From assembly GCF_001435895.1 (NCBI RefSeq), contig NZ_AZFZ01000001.1, forward strand, positions 50,037 to 114,036: DNA of 64,000 nt, read 5' to 3'. Source of the stretch: Lentilactobacillus parafarraginis DSM 18390 = JCM 14109. Its GTDB lineage: Bacteria; Bacillota; Bacilli; Lactobacillales; Lactobacillaceae. The notes beneath the pieces are model-generated. The model saw only the letters and a list, made by a program, of their open reading frames with translations. It was not told the origin of the DNA and made no database searches. Every line of letters begins with the position of its first letter. Within the stretch, counting starts at the first letter, position 1. Shown here piece after piece: positions 41,492 to 52,993 of this stretch. Both the position numbers and the translations under genes were made by a program.

Positions 41492-41510
41492 TCATCGGTC
41501 ATTTATGTAC

Positions 41511-41548
41511 GAAGAAGGCCCCTGCCAAATTGACAGGGGTCTTCTTTT
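41511..41548 (+). terminator. Terminator between prepilin peptidase and rpoC (bidirectional)
   Basis: GAAGA-AGGCCCCTG stem paired with CAGGGGTCTTCTTTT, loop CCAAATTGA. A T-run follows on the plus strand. The same stem can act on the rpoBC transcript from the other side, though its U-run is weaker. Confidence 0.85.
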
Positions 41549-41593
41549 AACAGTTGATGTTCACCAGTTAAAATGATGATCCATCAGTTAATG

Positions 41594-44500
41594 TTATTTT
41601 GCTGGATTGGTTGATTGGCTCTTTTGAGCATCCTCAGCCTTCATTTTTTCTTCAAGTTCGCTGATTGAATAAACCCCATCAGTTGAAGAACCGCCAATTT
41701 CTTCTGGCTTGATACCACGGTAATTTGGCATCCCAGTACCTGCAGGGATCAATTTACCAATGATAACATTTTCCTTCAAACCAACTAATGGATCATTCTT
41801 GCCGCGAATAGCAGCATCCGTCAATACTCGAGTAGTTTCCTGGAATGACGCAGCTGACAAGAAACTATTCGTTTCAAGGGCAGCCTTGGTAATTCCGAGA
41901 AGAACTGGTCGCGCAGTTGCCGGAATGCCACCAGAAATAACGGTGTCACCATTGCTATTTCTGAAGTCATTAATATCCATCAATGTTCCTGGAAGAACAT
42001 CGGTATCACCAGGATCCATAATGCGAACTTTACGAAGCATCTGACGAATCATGATTTCCACATGCTTATCAGCCACTTCCACACCTTGCATCCGGTAAAC
42101 TTTTTGAACTTCGTGGAGAAGATAGTTTTCGGTTGAAAGAACATCGCGAACCTTCAACAATTCCTTTGGATCAACAGACCCTTCGTTCAGAGCTGAGCCT
42201 CGGTGAATAAAGTCACCTTCGCCAACGCGCATCCGAGCGGTAATCGGAACCGTATAAGTTCTTGTATCGGCCTCACCTTTGATGGTGATTTCCTTAGTTC
42301 TCTCAGCTGGATTCTCTTCAATTGATTGAACAGTTCCAGTAACTTCACTAATTTCAGCTTTACCTTTTGGATTCCGGGCTTCAAAAATTTCTTGAACTCG
42401 AGGAAGTCCTTGGGTAATATCAGCGTTACCGGCAACACCACCGGTATGGAAGTTCCGCATGGTTAGCTGAGTACCTGGTTCACCGATTGATTGAGCAGCG
42501 ACCGTTCCAACAGCTTCACCAACTTCAACTTCGTCGCCGGTAGCCATGTTACGACCATAACACTTCTCACAAACCCCATGAACGGTATTGCAAGTAAATG
42601 CTGAGCGAATCGTAACTTGTTTAATGCCAAGTTGATCAATCTTTTGCGCCTGATCTTCATTAATCATCGTCTGAGCTGGCACAATCACTTCGCCAGTCTT
42701 CGGATTCTTAACTGATTTCTGTGCGTAACGACCGACAATCCGATCATACAATGGTTCGATCATTTCGTTACCTTCAGTAATCGCGCTGATTGTCAAACCA
42801 CGATCGGTTCCACAATCCTTTTCACGAACAATCACATCCTGGGCAACATCAACCAATCGACGGGTCAGGTAACCTGAGTTGGCAGTCTTAAGCGCCGTAT
42901 CAGTCATTCCTTTACGGGCACCATGGGTTGAAATGAACATTTCCAAAACAGATAGGCCTTCACGGAAGTTCGATGTGATCGGCAATTCCATGATTTCACC
43001 GTTAGGAGCGGCCATCAGACCACGCATCCCAGCAAGCTGGGTAAAGTTAGAAATGTTCCCACGAGCACCAGAATCACTCATCATATAGATTGGGTTCTGG
43101 GGACTCTGAGCGGCCATCAAACGCTTTTGAATGTCATCCTTGGCATCGTTCCAAACGCCGATAACCCGTTCATAACGTTCATGATCGGTAATCAAACCAC
43201 GGCGGAATTGCTTGGTAACCATTTCAACTTTTTTGTGGGCCTCATCGATGATCTTTTGTTTGTCAGGTAATTCGGTGATATCGGAAATTCCCACCGTCAG
43301 GCCTGACTTAGTTGATTCATCGTAGCCCAGATCTTTCATTCGATCCAGGAAGAATGAGGTTTCAGTTACTTTATAAATCTTATAAACTTGGGCAATGATG
43401 TCACTCAAGAAGCCCTTTTTGAATGGGGGAACAAGTTCTGCATTTGCCAAATGTTCATGGATGTCTTCGCCGGGTTCAAGGAAGTACTTATCATCAACGA
43501 ACCCATTAATATTTGTATCGGTTGGTTCGTTAATGTAAGGGAAATCCTTTGGCAGAATCTTATTGAAGATCACTTTACCAACGGAAGTTACCAAAATTTT
43601 GCCGGCTTGTTCCTTAGTAAATGACTTTTCAGGATAGGCTGAAGCCTTGATCCCAATTCTTGAATGCCAGTGCACAATCCCGTTCCGGTATGCCAAATTA
43701 ACTTCGTCAGGTGAATTGAAGATCATTCCTTCACCTTCACGGCCCTTTTCTTCCATCGTCAAGTAATAGTTACCAATAACCATATCCTGTGATGGTGTTA
43801 CAACTGGTTTTCCATCCTTAGGTGCCAGGATGTGACCAGCAGCGAGCATTAAAAGACGTGATTCGGCTTGAGCTTCATCAGACAGTGGCACGTGAATGGC
43901 CATTTGGTCACCATCGAAATCGGCATTGTAAGCTTCACAAACAAGTGGGTGCAAACGCATCGACTTACCACTTACAAGCACGGGCTCGAAAGCTTGAATT
44001 CCCAAACGGTGAAGTGTTGGGGCCCGGTTCAACAGAACTGGGTGTTCCTTAATGACATCTTCAAGAACACTAAAGACATCATCATCTTGACGTTCAATCT
44101 TGCGCTTAGCGTTCTTAATGTTGGAAGCCAACTTGCGGCCAACCAATTCCTTCATGATAAACGGCTTAAATAATTCCATTGCCATTGGAACTGGAAGTCC
44201 CATTTGGTTCATCTTCAGACTTGGCCCAACATCGATAACTGAACGACCAGAGTAGTCAACCCGCTTACCAAGTAAGTTTTGACGGAACCGTCCCTGCTTA
44301 CCTTTAAGCATGTGTGACAGTGACTTCAATGGGCGGTTACCAGGACCGGCAACCGGACGACCACGACGACCATTATCAATTAATGCGTCGACAGCTTCTT
44401 GAAGCATCCGCTTTTCATTTTGAACGATGATGCCAGGGGCATTAAGGTCAAGCAGTCGTTTCAACCGATTATTACGGTTGATTACCCGCCGATATAAATC

Positions 44501-45265
44501 ATTCAAATCAGAAGTGGCAAATCGGCCACCTTCCAACTGAACCATTGGGCGCAAATCAGGTGGGATAACCGGAATGGTATCCAGTACCATCCATGATAAT
44601 TTGTTACCTGACTGAACGAAGGCTTCCAGAATATCCAGACGACGAACGGCCCGGGTCCGTTTTTGACCGGTTGCGTTCTTCAATTCGTCCTTTAATTCAG
44701 TAACTTCTTTTTGAACATCAACGTCTTTTAATAACGTCTTAATTGCTTCAGCACCGATTTGAGCTTCAAAACGAGGCCCATATTCGGTCTTCTTTTCACG
44801 ATATTCCCGTTCTGAGAGCAACTGCTTCTTTTCCAATGGTGTATTACCAGAATCGGTTACAACATAAGAAGCAAAGTAGATAATCTCTTCAAGGGCCCGT
44901 GGACTCATGTCGAGAACCAAGCCCATTCGACTTGGAATTCCCTTAAAGTACCAAATGTGAGTCACTGGGGCAGCTAATTCAATGTGGCCCATTCGTTCAC
45001 GACGAACCTTGGACCGCGTTACTTCAACACCACAGCGATCACAAACGATTCCCTTGTAACGGATCCGCTTGTACTTGCCACAGGCACATTCCCAATCTTT
45101 GGTTGGGCCAAAAATTCGTTCGTCGAACAGGCCGTCTTTTTCAGGCTTTAATGTCCGGTAGTTAATCGTTTCCGGCTTCTTTACTTCGCCGTATGACCAA
45201 CTACGAATCTTGTCGGGAGAGGCTAGCCCAATCTGCATACTTTCGAATTTATTAACATCGACCAC
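41594..45265 (-). CDS. rpoC: DNA-directed RNA polymerase subunit beta'
   Basis: A 1,223-residue beta' subunit. The N-terminal zinc finger ([20 protein letters not shown]), the catalytic Mg2+ motif [15 protein letters not shown], the trigger-loop region ([20 protein letters not shown]) and the second zinc site (CGTDRG, then CEKCYGRN) are present. 18 bases after rpoB. It has no large lineage-specific insert. Confidence 0.99.
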   Translation of the reverse strand: MVDVNKFESMQIGLASPDKIRSWSYGEVKKPETINYRTLKPEKDGLFDERIFGPTKDWECACGKYKRIRYKGIVCDRCGVEVTRSKVRRERMGHIELAAPVTHIWYFKGIPSRMGLVLDMSPRALEEIIYFASYVVTDSGNTPLEKKQLLSEREYREKKTEYGPRFEAQIGAEAIKTLLKDVDVQKEVTELKDELKNATGQKRTRAVRRLDILEAFVQSGNKLSWMVLDTIPVIPPDLRPMVQLEGGRFATSDLNDLYRRVINRNNRLKRLLDLNAPGIIVQNEKRMLQEAVDALIDNGRRGRPVAGPGNRPLKSLSHMLKGKQGRFRQNLLGKRVDYSGRSVIDVGPSLKMNQMGLPVPMAMELFKPFIMKELVGRKLASNIKNAKRKIERQDDDVFSVLEDVIKEHPVLLNRAPTLHRLGIQAFEPVLVSGKSMRLHPLVCEAYNADFDGDQMAIHVPLSDEAQAESRLLMLAAGHILAPKDGKPVVTPSQDMVIGNYYLTMEEKGREGEGMIFNSPDEVNLAYRNGIVHWHSRIGIKASAYPEKSFTKEQAGKILVTSVGKVIFNKILPKDFPYINEPTDTNINGFVDDKYFLEPGEDIHEHLANAELVPPFKKGFLSDIIAQVYKIYKVTETSFFLDRMKDLGYDESTKSGLTVGISDITELPDKQKIIDEAHKKVEMVTKQFRRGLITDHERYERVIGVWNDAKDDIQKRLMAAQSPQNPIYMMSDSGARGNISNFTQLAGMRGLMAAPNGEIMELPITSNFREGLSVLEMFISTHGARKGMTDTALKTANSGYLTRRLVDVAQDVIVREKDCGTDRGLTISAITEGNEMIEPLYDRIVGRYAQKSVKNPKTGEVIVPAQTMINEDQAQKIDQLGIKQVTIRSAFTCNTVHGVCEKCYGRNMATGDEVEVGEAVGTVAAQSIGEPGTQLTMRNFHTGGVAGNADITQGLPRVQEIFEARNPKGKAEISEVTGTVQSIEENPAERTKEITIKGEADTRTYTVPITARMRVGEGDFIHRGSALNEGSVDPKELLKVRDVLSTENYLLHEVQKVYRMQGVEVADKHVEIMIRQMLRKVRIMDPGDTDVLPGTLMDINDFRNSNGDTVISGGIPATARPVLLGITKAALETNSFLSAASFQETTRVLTDAAIRGKNDPLVGLKENVIIGKLIPAGTGMPNYRGIKPEEIGGSSTDGVYSISELEEKMKAEDAQKSQSTNPAK

Positions 45266-45283
45266 TAGTTTGACCTCCCATGA

Positions 45284-48200
45284 TTAGTCATTACTATTAT
45301 TAACATTGGTTGACTTAGTTGGCTGATCGGCAACTTCCTTCTTGTCAGAAGCCGCTTCAGTCGTTGCAGAAGTCTTTTGATCCTTCTTGTCATTCATTTT
45401 GCTTAAAGCGTCAACGTTAACAACATCGTCGTCATCGTCTAAATCTCTAAGTTCAATTTCTTTATGGCTGTTATCAAGGACCTTCATATCAAGTCCGAGT
45501 GATTGTAATTCCTTAACAAGAACTCGGAATGATTCTGGAACTCCTGGCTTAGGAATTGGCTCGCCCTTTACAATCGCTTCGTAGGTCTTAACTCGACCAA
45601 CGACGTCATCTGACTTATAAGTCAAGATTTCTTGCAGGGTATAAGCGGCACCATAAGCTTCAAGTGCCCAAACTTCCATTTCACCAAAACGCTGACCACC
45701 AAACTGGGCTTTCCCACCAAGTGGTTGTTGCGTAACCAATGAGTAAGGTCCAATTGAACGGGCATGAATCTTATCGTCAACCATGTGGGCCAACTTCAGA
45801 TAATGCATAACCCCAACGGCAATCGGCTTATCAAATGGTTCGCCGGTCCGGCCGTCATAAAGAATGTATTTACCATCCTTTGGCATGCCGGCTTCCTTAA
45901 CAGCGCTCCAGATATCCTTATCGGTTGCCCCATCAAAAACAGGTGTTGCAACGTGGATCCCTAATTTCCGTGCGGCCATTCCTAAATGAAGTTCCAAAAC
46001 TTGACCAATGTTCATTCGTGATGGCACACCCATTGGGCTCAACATAATGTCAACTGGGGTTCCATCTGGCAAGAATGGCATATCTTCTTCAGGAATCACA
46101 ACGGAAACGGTCCCTTTGTTACCATGACGGCCGGACATCTTATCACCCACTTGAATCTTACGCTTCTGGGCGATGTAAACCCGGACCATCTTGTTAACGC
46201 CAGGTGATAATTCATCACCGTTTTCACGGGTGAAGACCTTAACGTCTTGAATAATACCGCCGCCGCCATGAGGAACTCTCAATGAAGTATCACGCACTTC
46301 ACGTGATTTTTCACCAAAGATGGCGTGAAGCAACCGTTCCTCAGCTGACAACTCAGTAACTCCTTTAGGGGTTACCTTACCAACTAAGATGTCGCCATCA
46401 TGAACTTCGGCACCGATCCGAATAGTTCCGGATTCGTCAAGGTTCTTAAGGGCATCTTCACCAACGTTAGGAATTTCACGGGTCATTTCCTCAGGTCCTA
46501 ATTTGGTGTCCCGAGTTTCAGATTCGTACTCTTCAATATGAATTGACGTGTAGACATCGTCCTTAACAAGTCGTTCGCTAATGGCGATGGCATCTTCGAA
46601 GTTATAACCTTGCCAAGTCATAAAGGCAACGATTGGGTTTTGCCCCAGTGCTAATTCGCCGCCTTCCATTGATGGCCCATCAGCCAACACTTCGTCAGCA
46701 TCGACTTGGTCACCAACGCGGACGATTGGCCGTTGGTTATAGTTCTTACCGCCGTTTGAACGACGGAATTTCATTAATTTATACTTATCCAGCGTGCCGT
46801 CTTCACGACGAATCCGGATTTCACGAGCATCGACGTATTCCACTTTTCCAGGGAACTTGCAAATAAGTGCAACTCCGGAATCATGAGCAGCCTTGTATTC
46901 GATACCAGTTCCAACTAGTGGGGCATGCGGATCAATCAAAGGAACCGCCTGCCGCTGCATGTTGGCACCCATCAACGCCCGGTTTGAATCATCGTTTTCC
47001 AAGAAAGGAATACATGCCGTCGCAACAGCGACAACTTGCTTCGGTGAAACGTCCATGTAATCGACTTTATCGATACTGATTTCGATATTGTTTGACTTGT
47101 GACGAGCCATAACCACGTTATTAACGAATGAGCCGTCATCATTTAAAGGTGAGTTGGCCTGCGCAATAACAAAGTTATCTTCTTCGTCGGCAGTCAAGTA
47201 ATCGATTCTATCAGTTACTTTATGCGTCGTCCAGTCAACCCGGCGGTATGGTGTTTCGATAAAGCCATACTTGTTAACCCGGGCATAGCTTGACAAACTG
47301 TTAATCAAACCAATGTTAGGGCCTTCAGGCGTTTCAATTGGACACATCCGACCATAGTGGGTGTAGTGAACATCCCGGACTTCATATCCGGCACGGTCAC
47401 GAGTCAAACCACCAGGTCCAAGAGCTGACAAACGGCGCTTATGGGTTAATTCACCAAGCGGATTAGTCTGGTCCATGAATTGTGACAATTGTGATGACCC
47501 AAAGAATTCCTTAATAGAAGCAACCACTGGCCGAATGTTAATCAACTGTTGCGGGGTGACGGTCGAAGTGTCTTGAATTGACATTCTTTCACGAACAACC
47601 CGTTCCATCCGTGATAAACCAATTCGGAATTGGTTCTGGAGCAACTCACCAACTGAACGAATCCGGCGGTTACCCAAGTGATCAATATCATCGATTGTCC
47701 CGATGCCTTCTTGTAGGTTAAAGAAGTAGTTCATCGACGCAATGATATCAGCTGGGGTAATGTGTTTAAATTCAAGCGGAATGTTGTCATTACCAATAAT
47801 TGGAACGACACGTTCCGGATCATTGACGGAATAAACCTTGATAATCTGAACGGTCATTGGCTTGGTTACAACGGCTTCATCAGAAGGCGTGAACGTGTAG
47901 GCTTTAAACTCGTTGTTATCAAGATATGGGGCCAACTTCTTCATCACGTCTTTGGTGATGACAGTGTCCTTTTGAACAATGACTTCACCGGTGTCCGGAT
48001 CAGCAAGCGTTTCTGCCAAAGTCAGGCCCAAAAGACGGTTCTTCAGGCTCAGCTTCTTGTTGGTCTTGTAACGGCCAACTGGCGCCATATCATAACGCTT
48101 TGGATCGAAGAAACGTGCAGTTAACAAACTCCGTGATGAATCAGCGGTCTTTGGTTCACCTGGCCGCAACCGTTCATAAATATCCTTCAACGACTCTTCA

Positions 48201-48901
48201 ACTCGAGAATCGTCAGTATCCTTATGAACATCCTTTTCCAGCGTCAATCCCAGGCTCTCGCTATCGCCCAAAATATCGGTGATTTCTGAATCGTTGCCAA
48301 AGCCGAGCGCTCTGATCAATTCAGTCAAAGGAATTTTACGAGTCCGGTCAATTCGAACATATGAAATATTTTTGGAATCAGTTTCAAATTCAAGCCAGGC
48401 ACCTCTGTTAGGGATAACCGTGGTGCCGTAAGAAACCCGACCATTCTTATCAGTATCCTGGTGGTAATAGACGCCGGGAGAACGAACCAATTGTGAAACA
48501 ATAACTCGTTCGGCACCATTAATGATAAATGTTCCTTGATCGGTCATTAATGGGAAGTCACCAAAGAAGACATCTTGGCTCTTGATTTCACCAGTCTCGT
48601 GATTGGTTAATTTCAATGTGATATGAAGTGGTGCAGAATAATTGGCTTCATGTTCACGTGCTTCGTCAACGGTGTACTTTGGTTCTAATAGCTGATAATC
48701 AACAAACTCTAATGAAAGCTTTCCCTGGAAATCATCAATGGGCATGATGCCATCAAAGGTTTCGCGAAGTCCCTCTTTTAAAAACCAGTTGTAAGAATTA
48801 GTCTGGATTTCAATAAGGTTTGGGAGATCGAGCACTTCTTTAATTCGTGCGTAACTTCGTCGGGTACGGTGTTTTCCATATTTAACTAAGTGTCCTGCCA
48901 A
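45284..48901 (-). CDS. rpoB: DNA-directed RNA polymerase subunit beta
   Basis: About 1,205 residues starting at TTG (48899-48901), which has GGAGAGG 8 bases upstream and aligns with the usual N-terminus ([19 protein letters not shown]). A GTG three codons earlier (48910) overlaps the ribosome binding site. The rifampicin pocket is wild-type-like: [34 protein letters not shown] and LGPGGLTRD. The acidic C-terminal tail ([12 protein letters not shown], then KEVADQPTK) is longer and more charged than the core needs. Confidence 0.98.
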   Translation of the reverse strand: MAGHLVKYGKHRTRRSYARIKEVLDLPNLIEIQTNSYNWFLKEGLRETFDGIMPIDDFQGKLSLEFVDYQLLEPKYTVDEAREHEANYSAPLHITLKLTNHETGEIKSQDVFFGDFPLMTDQGTFIINGAERVIVSQLVRSPGVYYHQDTDKNGRVSYGTTVIPNRGAWLEFETDSKNISYVRIDRTRKIPLTELIRALGFGNDSEITDILGDSESLGLTLEKDVHKDTDDSRVEESLKDIYERLRPGEPKTADSSRSLLTARFFDPKRYDMAPVGRYKTNKKLSLKNRLLGLTLAETLADPDTGEVIVQKDTVITKDVMKKLAPYLDNNEFKAYTFTPSDEAVVTKPMTVQIIKVYSVNDPERVVPIIGNDNIPLEFKHITPADIIASMNYFFNLQEGIGTIDDIDHLGNRRIRSVGELLQNQFRIGLSRMERVVRERMSIQDTSTVTPQQLINIRPVVASIKEFFGSSQLSQFMDQTNPLGELTHKRRLSALGPGGLTRDRAGYEVRDVHYTHYGRMCPIETPEGPNIGLINSLSSYARVNKYGFIETPYRRVDWTTHKVTDRIDYLTADEEDNFVIAQANSPLNDDGSFVNNVVMARHKSNNIEISIDKVDYMDVSPKQVVAVATACIPFLENDDSNRALMGANMQRQAVPLIDPHAPLVGTGIEYKAAHDSGVALICKFPGKVEYVDAREIRIRREDGTLDKYKLMKFRRSNGGKNYNQRPIVRVGDQVDADEVLADGPSMEGGELALGQNPIVAFMTWQGYNFEDAIAISERLVKDDVYTSIHIEEYESETRDTKLGPEEMTREIPNVGEDALKNLDESGTIRIGAEVHDGDILVGKVTPKGVTELSAEERLLHAIFGEKSREVRDTSLRVPHGGGGIIQDVKVFTRENGDELSPGVNKMVRVYIAQKRKIQVGDKMSGRHGNKGTVSVVIPEEDMPFLPDGTPVDIMLSPMGVPSRMNIGQVLELHLGMAARKLGIHVATPVFDGATDKDIWSAVKEAGMPKDGKYILYDGRTGEPFDKPIAVGVMHYLKLAHMVDDKIHARSIGPYSLVTQQPLGGKAQFGGQRFGEMEVWALEAYGAAYTLQEILTYKSDDVVGRVKTYEAIVKGEPIPKPGVPESFRVLVKELQSLGLDMKVLDNSHKEIELRDLDDDDDVVNVDALSKMNDKKDQKTSATTEAASDKKEVADQPTKSTNVNNSND

Positions 48902-48927
48902 GTTTTTCACCTCTCCAAAATTCCGGA

Positions 48928-48948
48928 ATCAAAATGTTACATTTTGAT
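48928..48948 (-). promoter_or_regulatory. Hairpin just upstream of the rpoB ribosome binding site
   Basis: ATCAAAATGT-A/T-ACATTTTGAT: a 10-bp perfect inverted repeat centered 40 bp upstream of the rpoB start. In RNA it would form a tight hairpin just 5' of the ribosome binding site. Confidence 0.6.
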
Positions 48949-48975
48949 TACAATTGCCCTTTTTACCTGATTTTT

Positions 48976-49017
48976 GGCAAAAAAAATCCAAAAACAAGCC
49001 TGACTTGCTTTTGGTTT
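48976..49017 (-). terminator. Terminator-like hairpin in the rpoBC leader (attenuator candidate)
   Basis: On the minus strand CCAAAAGCAAG pairs with CTTGTTTTTGG (one mismatch), loop TCAGG, followed by ATTTTTTTT. It lies between the rpoB promoter and the rpoB start, about 65 nt after the predicted start of transcription. It could also stop read-through from clpC. A conserved RNA called the Lacto-rpoB motif is known in rpoB leaders of lactobacilli; the equivalence here is by position. Confidence 0.7.
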
Positions 49018-49082
49018 TTATGCAGGTTAATCCGGACAATAGATCGCATTAACCATTTCGATTCACAACAAATACAACTAAG

Positions 49083-49111
49083 ACTATACCAACTATTCAA
49101 CTACTTGTCAA
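49083..49111 (-). promoter_or_regulatory. Promoter of the rpoBC operon
   Basis: Consensus TTGACA-17 bp-TATAGT on the minus strand, 25 bp after the clpC stop. It predicts a long rpoB leader of about 175 nt. Confidence 0.88.
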
Positions 49112-49136
49112 ACAAAAGTCTCGTGAATCCGTTTAT

Positions 49137-51629
49137 TTACTTTTTATTGTTCACCAGTGTCTGCCGATTAGGTTTCTTAACGGAAATGGTAATCTGGTCG
49201 TTACGACCGCCAACGGTTACCGAATCGCCAGGAACGATTTCTTTAGACAACAGCTTGGCACTCAAATTATCTTCGAGCTCGGTTTGAATTGCGCGGCGAA
49301 TTGGACGGGCACCATATTGAGGATCAAAGCCAACCTTGGAAATAATGCCAATGGCCGTCTTAGTAACCTTAATGTCGATCCCCTGGTCATGAATCCGCTT
49401 GATAACTGGTTTAGTCATCAACTTCACAATCTGATCAAGTTCTGCCTTGGTCAATGAGTGGAAGACAACCACTTCATCAATTCGGTTCAAGAATTCTGGC
49501 CGGAACCGTTGCTTAAGGGCGGCGTTAATGGTGTCCTTCATCGCAGCGTAGTCTTCCTTGGCAGTTTCCTGACCGAAGCCAACCGTCTTCTTATCACGAA
49601 GCGTCGTGGCCCCCAAGTTAGAAGTCATGATGATTACCGTGTTCCGAAAATCAATCTTGCGTCCCTTGGAGTCAGTCAAGTAGCCATCATCCAAGACTTG
49701 AAGCAACAAATTAAAGACATCTGGATGAGCCTTTTCAACTTCATCAAAGAGAACCACGGAGTATGGCTTTTGACGAACCTTTTCAGTTAATTGGCCACCT
49801 TCATCGTAACCCACGTAGCCAGGAGCTGATCCAATCAACCGGCTGGTAGAGTACTTCTCCATGTATTCACTCATATCAACCCGAATCATATCGTCTTCGG
49901 AACCAAAGACCGCTTCAGCAACGGCTTTTGCTAATTCGGTTTTCCCAACCCCGGTAGGTCCAAGGAACATGAATGAACCAATTGGCCGGTTCGGATCCTT
50001 CAGGCCGCTTCGAGCCCGGCGAATCGATCGTGAAACTGCTGAGATTGCTTCCTCTTGACCAACAACCCGTTGGTGAAGCACCTTTTCCAAGTTAACTAAC
50101 CGATCAGCTTCAGTACTGCTCAAACGGGTTACTGGAATCCCAGTCCACTCACCAACAATTTCCGCAATATCCTGAGCAGTTTCCTTAACAGGATAGTGGG
50201 CGTCCTCGTCTTCTTCAGGCGCTTCGTTTTCCTTAGCCAGTTCATCCTGCAGCTTGTTAGCTTGTTTACGAAGCTTAGAAGCCTTTTCGTAATCCTGGGC
50301 TGCTAATGCGTCATTCAACTCTTCCAGTAAATCAGACAATTTCTTGTGACTGTCAACCACATTGGAACTTTGCAGGTGATCAATTCGAACCTTTGCAGCG
50401 GCCTCATCCATCAAATCAATTGCCTTATCGGGCAGGAATCGGTCACTGATATAACGGCTGGAAAGCCGAACCGCTGCGTCAATTGCCTCATCGGTAATTT
50501 CAACGTGATGATGTTGTTCGTACTTTGGCCGCAACCCTTTCAGAATCTGAACGGTTTCATCGGTGGTTGGTTCATCAACCATCACCTTAGCAAACCGTCG
50601 TTCCAAAGGAGCATCGGATTCAATGTACTTTTGGTATTCATCCAAAGTGGTTGCCCCAATCAGTTGCAGCTCACCACGAGCAAGGGCTGGCTTTAAAATG
50701 TTAGAGGCATCAATGGCCCCTTCAGCCCCACCAGCACCAATCAGCGTATGCAGCTCATCGATGAAGAGAATGATGTTGCCGTCTTGGTAAATTTCTTCAA
50801 TGACCTTCTTCAAACGGTCTTCAAACTCACCACGGTACTTTGTACCAGCAACTAATGAGCCCATATCAAGCATCATCAATCGCTTATGAACCATATCGCC
50901 AGGAACGTCGCCATTCACAATGCGTTCAGCAAGACCTTCAGCGATTGCTGTCTTACCAACCCCAGGTTCACCAATCAACACTGGATTGTTTTTCGTTCGT
51001 CGTGCCAAAATTTGAACAACCCGTTTAACTTCCAGATCACGACCAATGGTTGGATCCAGACGATTCTCACGAGCCATTTCCGTCAAATCACGGGCAAGTG
51101 AATCAATTGTCGGGGTCTTGCTGTCCTTTTGCTTAGGCTGACGAGCGCCCCGTTTAGATGACATATTTGAAGCCATAGAACCACCACTGATTCCCATTTT
51201 TCTTAAAGTGACTTTACGAATTTGTGATAAATCAAGGCCTAGGTTAATTAAGATTCTCGAAGAAAGGATCGTTTCGTCAGTTAATAATGATAAGAGAATG
51301 TGTTCAGTTCCTACTTTGGGAACGCCATTTTTCTTAGCAAATTCACCAGCCTGAGCCAAAACTTCCTTGGCTTTTGGAGAGTATGGTAAATAATCGTTGC
51401 TGCTAAGATCCTTTAAGTTGCCATAACCGGCAAAGCGCTCGACTTCTTCGGTAATGTCCTCAGCCGTGATTGAAAACTGCTGAAGCGACTTGTACGCAAT
51501 CCCATTTGTCTCGATCAACAGACCAAGTAACAGGTGCTCAGTTCCAATAGCTTGGTGCTTAAATTTCTTAGCTTGTTCTTGAGCAATGGTCAAAACATTC
51601 TTAGCACTCGGAGTAAATAAATTATTCAT
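49137..51629 (-). CDS. clpC: ATP-dependent Clp protease ATP-binding subunit ClpC
   Basis: 830 residues from the ATG at 51629; a GTG four codons upstream overlaps the GTGAGGG ribosome binding site. It has a Clp_N repeat domain ([19 protein letters not shown]), a first AAA domain ([16 protein letters not shown]), a UVR middle region ([19 protein letters not shown]), a second AAA domain ([16 protein letters not shown]), and the ClpP-docking VGF loop in [11 protein letters not shown]. It unfolds substrates for ClpP in heat and stress response. Only 16 bases after ctsR, and controlled with it. Confidence 0.98.
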   Translation of the reverse strand: MNNLFTPSAKNVLTIAQEQAKKFKHQAIGTEHLLLGLLIETNGIAYKSLQQFSITAEDITEEVERFAGYGNLKDLSSNDYLPYSPKAKEVLAQAGEFAKKNGVPKVGTEHILLSLLTDETILSSRILINLGLDLSQIRKVTLRKMGISGGSMASNMSSKRGARQPKQKDSKTPTIDSLARDLTEMARENRLDPTIGRDLEVKRVVQILARRTKNNPVLIGEPGVGKTAIAEGLAERIVNGDVPGDMVHKRLMMLDMGSLVAGTKYRGEFEDRLKKVIEEIYQDGNIILFIDELHTLIGAGGAEGAIDASNILKPALARGELQLIGATTLDEYQKYIESDAPLERRFAKVMVDEPTTDETVQILKGLRPKYEQHHHVEITDEAIDAAVRLSSRYISDRFLPDKAIDLMDEAAAKVRIDHLQSSNVVDSHKKLSDLLEELNDALAAQDYEKASKLRKQANKLQDELAKENEAPEEDEDAHYPVKETAQDIAEIVGEWTGIPVTRLSSTEADRLVNLEKVLHQRVVGQEEAISAVSRSIRRARSGLKDPNRPIGSFMFLGPTGVGKTELAKAVAEAVFGSEDDMIRVDMSEYMEKYSTSRLIGSAPGYVGYDEGGQLTEKVRQKPYSVVLFDEVEKAHPDVFNLLLQVLDDGYLTDSKGRKIDFRNTVIIMTSNLGATTLRDKKTVGFGQETAKEDYAAMKDTINAALKQRFRPEFLNRIDEVVVFHSLTKAELDQIVKLMTKPVIKRIHDQGIDIKVTKTAIGIISKVGFDPQYGARPIRRAIQTELEDNLSAKLLSKEIVPGDSVTVGGRNDQITISVKKPNRQTLVNNKK

Positions 51630-51644
51630 ATATACCCTCACTTC

Positions 51645-52112
51645 CTATCGTTCATAACGCAAACGATTCAAAATTGATATCATGATATTTGCCCTCATAA
51701 TATCAGTTAAATCACTATTGTTAAGGTCAATTGCATCCTTATCAATTGCCGCTAAGATAATGCTCACCTCACGACGATTAATTAATTCATTATTATATAA
51801 CGTTTGGACGATGGTTTCACTATCTCTTTTCGATAATTTATTGCCAATTGCGGCAATCAGAGAATTCAACACATCGATATCATCTAATAAATGAACCTTT
51901 TCTATTCTAATGTACCCGCCGCCACCACGTTTGCTCTCAACGATGTACCCATTTTGAATGGTAAATCGTGTATTGATGACGTAGTTAATTTGCGACGGGA
52001 CAACGTCAAATAATCCAGCAATTTCCGATCGGCGAATTTTCACTTGTTCGTTATCGGCGAGTATTTCCTTCAAATAATGTTCAATTAAATCAGAAATATT
52101 TTCGTCGGCCAT
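51645..52112 (-). CDS. ctsR: Transcriptional repressor CtsR
   Basis: 155 residues from the ATG at 52112 (ADENISDLIEHYLKEIL); the TTG at 52124 lies within the ribosome binding region. The winged-helix DNA-binding segment (RRSEIAGLFDVVPSQINYVINTRF split over 80-140 bases) and the glycine-rich RGGGGYIRIEKV thermosensor wing are present. It represses class III heat-shock genes. A CtsR-type box lies upstream, so the ctsR-clpC operon is probably autoregulated. Confidence 0.97.
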   Translation of the reverse strand: MADENISDLIEHYLKEILADNEQVKIRRSEIAGLFDVVPSQINYVINTRFTIQNGYIVESKRGGGGYIRIEKVHLLDDIDVLNSLIAAIGNKLSKRDSETIVQTLYNNELINRREVSIILAAIDKDAIDLNNSDLTDIMRANIMISILNRLRYER

Positions 52113-52127
52113 ATTATCACCCAATTC

Positions 52128-52144
52128 TTTGACTAATATTGACT
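52128..52144 (-). promoter_or_regulatory. CtsR operator upstream of ctsR
   Basis: Tandem heptad-type repeat AGTCAA and AGTCAAA with a 10-base start-to-start spacing, as in the CtsR consensus RGTCAAANANRGTCAAA. It is placed just downstream of the promoter -10 box, between promoter and start codon. Confidence 0.85.
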
Positions 52145-52147
52145 TTA

Positions 52148-52176
52148 ATTATACGAAGAACCAGGGAAAATGCAAA
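52148..52176 (-). promoter_or_regulatory. Promoter of ctsR-clpC
   Basis: TTTGCA-17 bp-TATAAT on the minus strand, directly upstream of the CtsR box. Confidence 0.8.
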
Positions 52177-52187
52177 GAAAAGGTTTC

Positions 52188-52341
52188 GAGAGTGCGAAGC
52201 GCAACGGGTGTCCCGGTGTGTAACCGCTAACCAGCGGAACCCCGGATTTGGGTTCTGGCTGGTTAGTGCTTACACGTTAGTATCGGGGGCGTCGCCCTAA
52301 AGGGACTCGCCAACGCCTCCAGCGTGGGCTCTGGAGCACAT
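52188..52341. repeat. Palindromic intergenic element (REP/MITE-like)
   Basis: A GC-rich 150-bp segment unlike its flanks. Its core (52218-52275) is a long inverted repeat: GTGTAACCGCTAACCAGC pairs imperfectly with GCTGGTTAGTGCTTACAC around an inner GAACCC/GGGTTC. Further small hairpins lie on the right (CGCCCTAAAGGG, CCAGCGTGGGCTCTGG). No gene fits it. It is probably a multicopy intergenic palindrome. Copy number cannot be judged from this window. Confidence 0.5.
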
Positions 52342-52402
52342 TTCTACTATAATAAATGACACCCGGCAACAAAAGACCAACCAAGTCCTCTCGTCAAAAA
52401 GC

Positions 52403-52435
52403 AAAAAAGGCCCCAGCCCACCCCAGCTGGAAGCC
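52403..52435 (-). terminator. Terminator of the tRNA array
   Basis: On the minus strand CCAGC and GCTGG pair around TGGGGTG, extended by AGG/CCT with G-T pairs, followed by TTTTTTG and a second T-run. About 100 bp beyond the last tRNA. Confidence 0.65.
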
Positions 52436-52538
52436 TCCGCACCACCAAAAATGAATCGAAGTAGTTTGAATTTTAATTATTATTAATGAAAGTAATCGGT
52501 TATTTTGATCTCACAAGTCAATTTTAAGGCAAAAAAAA

Positions 52539-52612
52539 TCGGGAAAACAAGATTTGAACTTGCGACCCCTACGTCCCGAACGTAGTGCTCTACCAAGCTG
52601 AGCTACTTCCCG
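52539..52612 (-). tRNA. tRNA-Pro (anticodon CGG)
   Basis: Cloverleaf with acceptor CGGGAAG/CTTCCCG-like ends, D-loop AGCTTGGTAGAG, anticodon stem CTACG/CGTAG with loop TTCGGGA (anticodon CGG) and T-loop TTCAAAT. CCA is not encoded. The acceptor stem holds a weaker TTTTCCCG 3' side than the TGG copy next to it. Confidence 0.93.
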
Positions 52613-52676
52613 ATAATCACTAGTATTTAATTCACAGTCTCAATATATCACAAATTGATGCGTTGAGACAAAAAAA

Positions 52677-52750
52677 TCGGGAAGACAGGATTCGAACCTG
52701 CGACCCCCTGGTCCCAAACCAGGTGCTCTACCAAGCTGAGCTACTTCCCG
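52677..52750 (-). tRNA. tRNA-Pro (anticodon TGG)
   Basis: Cloverleaf with acceptor CGGGAAG/CTTCCCG, anticodon stem CCTGG/CCAGG with loop TTTGGGA (anticodon TGG), T-loop TTCGAAT. It is nearly identical in the D-arm to the adjacent CGG gene, so the pair arose by duplication. Confidence 0.96.
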
Positions 52751-52786
52751 ATATTACCAAATTGCATAACCAATGGCAATAAAAAA

Positions 52787-52860
52787 TGCACCCAGTAGGA
52801 GTCGAACCTACAACCTTCTGATTCGTAGTCAGACACTCTATCCAGTTGCGCTATGGGTGC
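52787..52860 (-). tRNA. tRNA-Arg (anticodon ACG)
   Basis: Acceptor GCACCCA/TGGGTGC, anticodon stem TCTGA/TCAGA with loop CTACGAA (anticodon ACG, read as inosine after TadA editing), T-loop TTCGACT. Confidence 0.96.
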
Positions 52861-52916
52861 ATAATATTTATTAAATTAGTTACGCATCTCGATTATCAGT
52901 ACACTGACAATGAGGA

Positions 52917-52988
52917 AGCGGAAGACGGGATTCGAACCCGCGACCCCCACCATGGCAAGGTGATGTTCTACCACTGAACTACTTCCGC
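52917..52988 (-). tRNA. tRNA-Gly (anticodon GCC)
   Basis: Acceptor GCGGAAG/CTTCCGC, anticodon stem TCACC/GGTGG with loop TTGCCAT (anticodon GCC), T-loop TTCGAAT, discriminator U. Confidence 0.95.
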
Positions 52989-52993
52989 AAAAG

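Noticed and set aside
41760..48520. Many 60-120 codon plus-strand frames inside rpoC and rpoB
   Set aside because: They are antisense shadows of highly conserved coding sequence, lack ribosome binding sites and show no recognizable motif.
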